A DNA stretch of 5,964 nt. It comes from CAZFGK01 sp964518635 (GTDB taxonomy: Bacteria; Zixibacteria; MSB-5A5; GN15; FEB-12). Position numbers and translations under genes: made by a program. The notes under the pieces are model-generated. The model was given only the letters and a program-made list of their open reading frames with translations. It searched no databases and was not told the DNA's origin. Shown here one piece after another: positions 1 to 4,892 of this stretch. Each line of letters starts with the position of its first letter. Positions within the stretch are counted from its first letter, which is position 1. The DNA lies in the NCBI GenBank assembly GCA_964518635.1, contig CAZFGK010000053.1, positions 1 through 5,964 of the forward strand. The letters run 5' to 3'.

Positions 1-221
1 TTTTTTTGAGGAGCCGCGGGGTGGCGCGCGACCGACCGGTGGCGATCACGATCTTCTGCACCAACCTTCGCGGCGCCCCGCTCTCCGCCGCGCTCGAGCG
101 GGAGCTCGGCATCCCGATCTACGACACGGTCGCGACCGCAGTATGGGGCTCGCTGCGCGCCGCCGGCGTCGATCCCGCGCGCGTTACCGGGTGGGGGCGG
201 TTGTTCGCCGAGGTCCGATGA
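1..221 (+). CDS. Asp/Glu racemase / maleate isomerase superfamily protein, C-terminal fragment
   Basis: Only the last ~70 residues are visible; the 5' part lies outside the window, and the reading frame (first full codon at base 3) stays open to the edge. The segment FCTNLRGAPL (Cys codon at 57-59) followed by LERELGIPIYDTVATAVW and a closing GWGRLF is the pattern of the second half of the Asp/Glu racemase superfamily, which includes maleate cis-trans isomerase, arylmalonate decarboxylase and hydantoin racemase. In these enzymes two cysteines, one per lobe, do acid-base chemistry; the Cys seen here fits the second one. The CTNLR motif resembles maleate isomerase-like members more than classical hydantoin racemases, which tend to have a CAGM-type motif. 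The TTG at 6 is probably not a real start, because homology seems to run up to that point. The gene ends 52 bases before the solute-binding protein on the same strand and may share its operon. The exact reaction is not determinable. Confidence 0.75.
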   Translation, partial: FLRSRGVARDRPVAITIFCTNLRGAPLSAALERELGIPIYDTVATAVWGSLRAAGVDPARVTGWGRLFAEVR

Positions 222-257
222 ACGCGCCAATCCTAGCGGCCACCCAGCGCCGCAAGC

Positions 258-264
258 AGAGGAG
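258..264 (+). promoter_or_regulatory. Ribosome binding site of the solute-binding protein gene
   Basis: AGAGGAG lies 9 bases before the ATG at 274. It is the strongest Shine-Dalgarno match in the window and fixes that start. A well-translated binding protein upstream of weakly initiated permeases is the usual stoichiometry for ABC importers. No convincing -35/-10 promoter is visible in the 52-base gap before it. Confidence 0.75.
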
Positions 265-273
265 AACCGAGCT

Positions 274-1563
274 ATGAAGCGTCGCCGTTTCCTCAACCTC
301 GCCGCCGGCGTCGCCGCGGCGCCGTTCGTCAGCCGCGCCTCGGCGCAGCAGGCCGGCTCGATCACCGTCACCGGCATCTCGAGCTTCCGCCTGATCGAGG
401 AGTTCATCCCGCGGTTCACGCAGGAGACCGGCATCACCGTCGACCTGCAGATCCTGCCGTATCCGCAGCTGCGCCAGCGCGCAATGGCCGACTTGGCTGG
501 CGGGACCGCCAACAGCGACGTCTATCTGCAGGACATCATCTGGCTGGGCGAGTGGGCCAAGAACACCTACGTGCGCCCGCTCGACGGCCTCTTCGCGCGC
601 GACCGCGCCGAGATCGACGTCGACGACATCCTACCCGGCGCCTTCAGCTCGCTGTCACGCTGGGAGGGCAAGATCTGGAGCATCCCGTTCGGCGCGTACT
701 ACTTCCTCAATTTCTACCGCCAGGACTGGTTCCGGGAAAAGAGTCTGTCGGCGCCAGCGACCCTCGCCGACGTCGATGCGGCGGCACAGCAGCTGACTGA
801 TGCCCGCGCGAACCGCTTCGGCATTTCGATGCCCTATCAGCGCGGGGGCCCGATCTGCTCGTGGTTTCTTGCCACGTACACCGGCGCCGGCGGCAAGCTG
901 CTCGCCGATCCGCCGGGCAACCTCGCGCCGACGCTCGAATCCGAGCGCGCGGTCAAGGTGCTCGAGCACTATGTCGGCTGGCTGCGCAGTGCACCGCAAG
1001 GCGCGATCGGGCATCACTGGAACGACCAGACCGCGGCGATGCAGAGCGGCCGGCTCGGCATGGCGCCGACCTTCACGGTCAATGGCGCCGAGTTCATGAA
1101 GCGCGACCGCTCGGTGATCGCCGACACGCTCGGGTTCACCTACATGCCGAAGTTCGCGGCGGCCGAGACGCCGGTGATCCCGTTCGGCGGCTGGGCGGTG
1201 GCGATCAACGCGCGCACCGCCAAGGTCGAGCCGTCGTGGAAGTTCCTCAAGTGGGTGATGAGCAAGCCGATCCAGCGCGACCTCGCCGCCCTCAACGGCA
1301 CGCCGGTGCGCTACTCGGCACTCCAGGACGCGGCGCTGCAGCGGCAGTACCCGTGGTTCGACTTCGTTCTGCGCGCGGAGCGTGAGAACCGGATCTTCAC
1401 AGATTATCGCCCACGCTATCCGTTCTACCCGCAGATCGAGGAGATCCTCGGCCTCCAGCTCAACCGTGCTGCGCTCAACCAGGCGCGCCCGGCGGAGGCG
1501 CTTGCCACGGCCAACCGCCAGATCGCCGACGTGATCAGGCAGGCAGGCTTCCCAGTCCGCTGA
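274..1563 (+). CDS. ABC transporter extracellular solute-binding protein (family 1, sugar-type)
   Basis: A 429-residue periplasmic receptor that would capture the substrate and deliver it to the permeases encoded just downstream. The N-terminus MKRRRFLNLAAG fits the twin-arginine pattern RRxFL, followed by a short Ala/Val-rich stretch and an ASA|QQ cleavage site after residue 24, so export of the folded protein by Tat is likely. The mature protein opens with a beta-strand and helix typical of this fold (residues ~29-52, ITVTGISSFRLIEEF, then FTQETGITVDLQ). It continues with SDVYLQDIIWLGEWA (81-95), the IWSIPFGAYYFLNFYRQDWF region (134-153), which matches the usual 'P...YN.dlf' block, and FGGWAVAIN (304-312) before a helix-rich C-terminus. 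Length is normal for the family (400-450). Substrate class is usually sugars or glycerol phosphates, but members bind many solutes and sequence alone does not settle it. The start is supported by a good ribosome binding site at 258-264. Confidence 0.93.
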   Translation: MKRRRFLNLAAGVAAAPFVSRASAQQAGSITVTGISSFRLIEEFIPRFTQETGITVDLQILPYPQLRQRAMADLAGGTANSDVYLQDIIWLGEWAKNTYVRPLDGLFARDRAEIDVDDILPGAFSSLSRWEGKIWSIPFGAYYFLNFYRQDWFREKSLSAPATLADVDAAAQQLTDARANRFGISMPYQRGGPICSWFLATYTGAGGKLLADPPGNLAPTLESERAVKVLEHYVGWLRSAPQGAIGHHWNDQTAAMQSGRLGMAPTFTVNGAEFMKRDRSVIADTLGFTYMPKFAAAETPVIPFGGWAVAINARTAKVEPSWKFLKWVMSKPIQRDLAALNGTPVRYSALQDAALQRQYPWFDFVLRAERENRIFTDYRPRYPFYPQIEEILGLQLNRAALNQARPAEALATANRQIADVIRQAGFPVR

Positions 1564-1577
1564 CCGACGCGCGCGCG

Positions 1578-2465
1578 ATGGCGGAGGACAGGCGGCGGCC
1601 CCGTCGGGACGGCGCGACGTGGCCGCTGCTGGTGCCTGCTGGTGGTTTCAGCGTCGTCTTCGTCGGTGCGCCGCTGCTCGGCCTCGTCGCGCTCAGCCTG
1701 TGGGAATGGACCCTGACGCGCGCGCGAACGCCTGCCTTCGCCGGGCTCGGCAACTATGCGCGCATGCTGGCGGACGACGCGTTCTGGGCGTCGCTCGGCA
1801 CGACGCTGTGGTTCACGGCCGAGAGCGTCGTGCTGCAGCTCGTGCTCGGAGTCGCGATCGCGCTGCTGTTCAACCGGGCGTGGCGCGGCATCGGGCTGAT
1901 CCGTGCGCTCTTCCTCGCGCCAATGATGATCGCGCCGCTGTTCGCCGGGATGATCTGGCGGCTGGTGATGTCGGAGGAGTTCGGCATCCTCAGGCAGGCG
2001 CTGCTTGCGCTCGGCATCGAGAACCCGCCGGTCTGGCTGAGCGACCCGACCTTCGCGCTGCAGGCGGTCATCATGGTCTCGGTCTGGCAGTGGACCGCCT
2101 TTGTCGTGTTGTTCATGCTTGCGGGCCTGCAGACGGTTTCGCCGGAACTCTACGAGGCCGCGAGCCTCGACGGCTGTGGGCCGCTGCGCCGGTTCTGGTA
2201 CGTGACCCTGCCGATGCTGCGCCCCTTCCTGGTCAGCACCGGCCTGTTCCGCTGCATCGACGGCTTCAAGACTTTCGACCTGATTTACGCCATGACCGGC
2301 GGCGGGCCGGGCGAGAGCACGCAGACCCTCTCCTACTTCGTCTACCAGCAAGGTCTCAACTACTTCGACCTTGGTTACTCGGCGACTCTAGCGCTGACGA
2401 TGCTGGTGTTGGTCGTGGCCATGTCATGGGCGCTGCTCGCAGCCGGGCGGCGGGTCGCGCGATGA
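1578..2465 (+). CDS. ABC transporter permease, MalF/UgpA type
   Basis: A 295-residue inner-membrane subunit of a carbohydrate-type (CUT1) ABC importer. A basic cytoplasmic N-terminus (MAEDRRRPRRDG) precedes about six hydrophobic segments, near residues 17-42, 75-98, 106-131, 160-184, 212-228 and 268-290. The diagnostic cytoplasmic EAA loop, which docks the ATPase, is clear at 193-216: EAASLDG, then F206 and the closing LPMLRP. LGNYARML (57-64) is the 'GL.NY..ml' block common in MalF/UgpA proteins, and MTGGGPGESTQTL (239-251) is the typical block after the EAA loop. The ATG at 1578 is 14 bases after the binding-protein stop and is preceded by a run of alternating CG with no Shine-Dalgarno match, so initiation probably depends on coupling to the upstream gene. 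It forms a heterodimer with the next gene's product, which it overlaps by 4 bases. Confidence 0.93.
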   Translation: MAEDRRRPRRDGATWPLLVPAGGFSVVFVGAPLLGLVALSLWEWTLTRARTPAFAGLGNYARMLADDAFWASLGTTLWFTAESVVLQLVLGVAIALLFNRAWRGIGLIRALFLAPMMIAPLFAGMIWRLVMSEEFGILRQALLALGIENPPVWLSDPTFALQAVIMVSVWQWTAFVVLFMLAGLQTVSPELYEAASLDGCGPLRRFWYVTLPMLRPFLVSTGLFRCIDGFKTFDLIYAMTGGGPGESTQTLSYFVYQQGLNYFDLGYSATLALTMLVLVVAMSWALLAAGRRVAR

Positions 2466-3292
2466 GCGGTCGACGCATCCTCGGGGCCGTGCTGGTCTAT
2501 GCCGCGGCGATCGCGGTGCTGGCGCTGTTCCTGGCGCCGTTGATCTGGGTTGCCGGTATGTCGTTCAAGACGCGGCTCGAGATCTTCGCCTGGCCGCCGA
2601 CCTTCCTGCCCGCGGCACCGACCTGGCAGAACTATGCCGCCCTGTTCGCGCCGCGCTCGCGCTTTCCCGCCACCATCGCCAACAGCCTGATCGCCGCGAC
2701 CATCGCGACGGCGGTGGCACTCGTGCTTGGCGTCACCGCCGCTTACGCGCTGGCGAGCCACCGCCTGCGCAAGATCGAGGCGGCGTCGTTCTGGATGCTG
2801 ACCTTCCGCATGCTGCCGCCGGTGGCGCTGGTCCTGCCCTATTATTTTGTGTTCCGACAGGCGGGCCTGCTCGGCAGCCTGTGGGCGATCGGCCTCACGC
2901 ATGCGGTGTTCAGCATCGCGATCGTGATCTGGATGATGAAGGCATATTTCGAGACCCTGCCGCGCGAGGTCGAGGAAGCGGCACGCATCGACGGCGCGTC
3001 GACTTGGCAGGTCTTCACACGCATCGCCCTGCCGTTGTCGCACGCGGCGGTCGCGGCAGCTGCGATCTTCAGCTTCCTCACCTCGTGGAACGAGTTCCTC
3101 TTCGCCGTCATCCTGTCGCGGCCGCAAACCCAGACCGTGCCGGTCGCCGTCGCGAGCTTCGTGGGCGAGGTGTATGTGAGCTGGGGCGAGCTCGCCGCGG
3201 CGACCGTGCTCGGCCTGCTGCCCGCGCTGGCCCTAGTGTTCGTGAGCCAACGCTTCCTGCTCGTCGGGATCGCGCCGGGGGGCGTCAAATGA
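2462..3292 (+). CDS. ABC transporter permease, MalG/UgpE type
   Basis: A 276-residue second membrane subunit of the same importer. The open frame extends far upstream, but the real start is the ATG at 2462: it overlaps the preceding stop as ATGA and gives the family's normal length and N-terminus, with a first membrane segment at ~8-31 followed by GMSFKTRLEIFAWPPTFLP (32-50), where MalG-type proteins carry 'S.k...e....p...P'. Further hydrophobic segments lie near 74-97, 108-131, 139-160, 193-216 and 244-267. The EAA loop is at 172-196: EAARIDGAS, F185 and LPLS. SWNEFLFAVIL (208-218) is a MalG/UgpE hallmark. It should pair with the upstream permease. The matching ATPase gene is not in the window. 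The 4-base overlap with the kinase gene downstream suggests coupled translation and a functional link between uptake and phosphorylation. Confidence 0.94.
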   Translation: MSGRRILGAVLVYAAAIAVLALFLAPLIWVAGMSFKTRLEIFAWPPTFLPAAPTWQNYAALFAPRSRFPATIANSLIAATIATAVALVLGVTAAYALASHRLRKIEAASFWMLTFRMLPPVALVLPYYFVFRQAGLLGSLWAIGLTHAVFSIAIVIWMMKAYFETLPREVEEAARIDGASTWQVFTRIALPLSHAAVAAAAIFSFLTSWNEFLFAVILSRPQTQTVPVAVASFVGEVYVSWGELAAATVLGLLPALALVFVSQRFLLVGIAPGGVK

Positions 3293-4305
3293 GCGTGCAG
3301 CTGATCGTCTGCGGCAGCTTCACGCTCGACAACGTGATCGCACCCTCGGGCGAGCGCTTACCGCAGAATTGCGGCGGCAACGTCGCCTATGCCGCCGCGG
3401 GTGCGGCCTTGTGGGGCGACGGTGTCGGCCTCGTGGCGCCGGTCGGCAGCAACTATCCGGCAGATTTCCTCGACGCGCTCGCGCGACGGGGTCTCGATCT
3501 CGGCGGCGTGCGCCGGCTCGAGGCGGCGCACGGCATGAACGTCGCCTTCTGGTACCGCCCCGATGGCAGCCGCGAACGCCGCTTCCCGCCAGAGGTCTTT
3601 GCGCAGATTCCCGAGCCGGAACGCGCGCGCTTCACCGACTACACCGTGCACGGAGCCGAGCATCGCTACCGCACGTGGTTCGCGTGCTCGCCGCTGCCCG
3701 ACGATATCCCCGCGGAGTGGATACGCGCCGCCGCCGGATGCCATGCCGCAGCGCTGCCCGTGCAGCGCCACATTGCGCTGATGCGCCACCTGCGGGCGCC
3801 GCGGCCCAACATCGCGCTCCACGTCGACTCGCCGTGGTACGACGAGCGCGCCCTTAACGACGACCACGCGACGCCCCTGTTCCGAGTGATCGACACGCTG
3901 CTGCCCAGCGAGGCCGACTTGGCGATCGCCGATCGCGGCAGCGACCCGCTCGAGGCAGCGCGGCGCTTGGTCGCGTGCGGCGCGCGGCGCGTCGTGGTCA
4001 AGCGCGGCGCCGAGGGCTCGGCGATCGTCACGGCGGACGCACCGGTCGTGCTCGTGCCGGCGACGCCGGCTCACGTCGTCGATCCGACGGGCGCCGGCGA
4101 TGCGTATTGCGGCGGGTTCCTGGCCGGCCTGGTCGCGACCGGCGATCCGATCCGGGCTGCGGCATGCGGCACGGTGTCGGCCTCGTTCGCGGTCGAGACG
4201 ATCGGGCCACTCGCTCTCATCGATTCACCGCGCGCCGAAGCGCGCAGTCGGCTCGATGCGCTGTGGACGCGCATCGAGCGACCAAGCCAGACGAGGATGC
4301 GATGA
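3289..4305 (+). CDS. PfkB/ribokinase-family sugar or nucleoside kinase
   Basis: A 338-residue cytoplasmic kinase that would transfer the ATP gamma-phosphate to a hydroxyl of a sugar, sugar derivative or nucleoside. The second PfkB signature is clear at 265-277: DPTGAGDAYCGGF, with the anion-hole GAGD at 268-271 and the catalytic base Asp271. N-terminal features also fit: a strand IVCGSFTLDNV with Asp14 in the usual substrate-contacting position, and CGGNVAYAA (28-36), the GGN substrate and lid motif. LLPSEADLA (204-212) matches the 'N..E...l' block with Ser in place of the usual Asn, and VVVKRGAEGS (235-244) matches the 'vtlG..G' strand. The middle (~93-145) is charged and does not match a well-known subgroup, so no substrate is assigned. 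The start at 3289 overlaps the permease stop (ATGA); upstream frame extension is discarded. The coupling to transporter genes suggests the imported solute or a product of it is the substrate. Confidence 0.9.
   Translation: MSVQLIVCGSFTLDNVIAPSGERLPQNCGGNVAYAAAGAALWGDGVGLVAPVGSNYPADFLDALARRGLDLGGVRRLEAAHGMNVAFWYRPDGSRERRFPPEVFAQIPEPERARFTDYTVHGAEHRYRTWFACSPLPDDIPAEWIRAAAGCHAAALPVQRHIALMRHLRAPRPNIALHVDSPWYDERALNDDHATPLFRVIDTLLPSEADLAIADRGSDPLEAARRLVACGARRVVVKRGAEGSAIVTADAPVVLVPATPAHVVDPTGAGDAYCGGFLAGLVATGDPIRAAACGTVSASFAVETIGPLALIDSPRAEARSRLDALWTRIERPSQTRMR
4293..4297 (+). promoter_or_regulatory. Ribosome binding site inside the kinase gene for the LOG-like gene
   Basis: GAGGA ends 4 bases before the ATG at 4302 and lies in the last codons of the kinase gene. 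Spacing is slightly short but workable. With the ATGA overlap it allows both re-initiation and independent entry of ribosomes. Confidence 0.45.
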
Positions 4306-4859
4306 AGATCACGATCGGCGTCATCGGCAAGAACGAGCAGCACAAGAACGATCGGGTGGACGGACACACGATGCAGGCCGCGGAGGAGGTCGGCCGGCTC
4401 GTGGCCGAGGCCGGTGCCGTGCTCGTCACCGGCGGGCGCAAGGGCGTCATGGAGGCGGCGTCCAAGGGCGCGCGCGAGGCGGGCGGGCTGACCATAGGAT
4501 TCCTGCCCGGCATGGAGCGATCTGGCGCCAATCCTTATGTCGACATCGTGTTCCCGACCGGGTTGGGCCGCGCGCGCAACCTCCTCACCGCGCGCTCGTG
4601 CGATGCGCTGGTCATGATCGGCGGCAGCTGCGGCACGCTCAACGAGCTGACGATCGCCTATGCCGAGGCGCGGCCGGTGGTCATCCTCGAGGGCTCGGGC
4701 GGCTGGGCCGACCGCATCCGTGGCGTGCTGCACAACGGCCGCTATCTCGACGAGCGCCAGACCGTCGAGATCTCGTTCGCGCACAGTGCGCAGGAGGCTG
4801 TCGCGATCGCGCTGCGCCGAGCGCGCGAGGAGACCGAGCAGCGGCCGGACCAGCCCTGA
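4302..4859 (+). CDS. LOG-like Rossmann-fold nucleotide-binding protein (TIGR00725 type)
   Basis: A 185-residue cytoplasmic protein of the LOG/lysine-decarboxylase-like superfamily. Characterised superfamily members (plant and bacterial LOG, E. coli PpnN) hydrolyse the N-glycosidic bond of nucleoside 5'-monophosphates to base and ribose 5-phosphate; TIGR00725 proteins themselves are little studied. Visible features are an N-terminal strand ITIGVIGKNE, the block VTGGRKGVMEAASKGA (42-57), the helix start GLGRARN (87-93), whose Arg92 aligns with the catalytic Arg of LOG enzymes, and GGSCGTLNE (107-115), which corresponds to the PGGxGTxxE motif. Thr112 and catalytic Glu115 are kept, but the motif's Pro is Gly107 and its second Gly is Ser109. 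SGGWADRIR (132-140) is also typical of this subgroup. The start at 4302 overlaps the kinase stop as ATGA, and an upstream frame extension (from 3975) is a shadow of the kinase. Adjacency to a PfkB kinase and a hydantoinase makes a role in nucleotide or base breakdown plausible, not shown. Confidence 0.85.
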   Translation: MKITIGVIGKNEQHKNDRVDGHTMQAAEEVGRLVAEAGAVLVTGGRKGVMEAASKGAREAGGLTIGFLPGMERSGANPYVDIVFPTGLGRARNLLTARSCDALVMIGGSCGTLNELTIAYAEARPVVILEGSGGWADRIRGVLHNGRYLDERQTVEISFAHSAQEAVAIALRRAREETEQRPDQP

Positions 4860-4879
4860 TCGCGCGGCCCGGTTCTTGC

Positions 4880-4885
4880 GAGAGA
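4880..4885 (+). promoter_or_regulatory. Probable ribosome binding site of the hydantoinase gene
   Basis: GAGAGA sits 7 bases before the ATG at 4893 within the 33-base gap after the LOG-like gene. It is a moderate match. No other in-frame start exists between the preceding in-frame stop (4857-4859) and 4893, so this start is well supported. Confidence 0.55.
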
Positions 4886-4892
4886 AATCGCC

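Noticed and set aside
236..253. Small hairpin (GCGGC/GCCGC, 8-base loop) between the racemase-like gene and the binding-protein gene
   Set aside because: Only 5 base pairs and no following T tract; such stems are expected by chance at this GC content, so it is not called a terminator or operator.
1425..2351. 308-codon minus-strand open frame
   Set aside because: Antisense shadow of the binding protein and first permease; low-complexity Arg/Glu/Gln-rich translation with no fold or motif.
1619..2461. N-terminal extension of the second permease making a 557-residue protein
   Set aside because: The extension is an out-of-frame reading of permease 1 and shows no membrane pattern; the family-length protein begins at the ATGA overlap at 2462.
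2375..3127. 250-codon minus-strand open frame
   Set aside because: Antisense of the permease genes; composition is typical of a GC-rich shadow (Arg, Asp, Gln repeats).
2881..3288. N-terminal extension of the kinase frame
   Set aside because: It is a shadow of the second permease; the PfkB fold begins right after the ATG at 3289.
4857..4892. Possible LOG-hydantoinase fusion by stop readthrough, as both genes share one frame
   Set aside because: The hydantoinase has its own plausible ribosome site and a normal N-terminus at 4893, and the LOG-like protein has normal length; the shared frame is a one-in-three coincidence.
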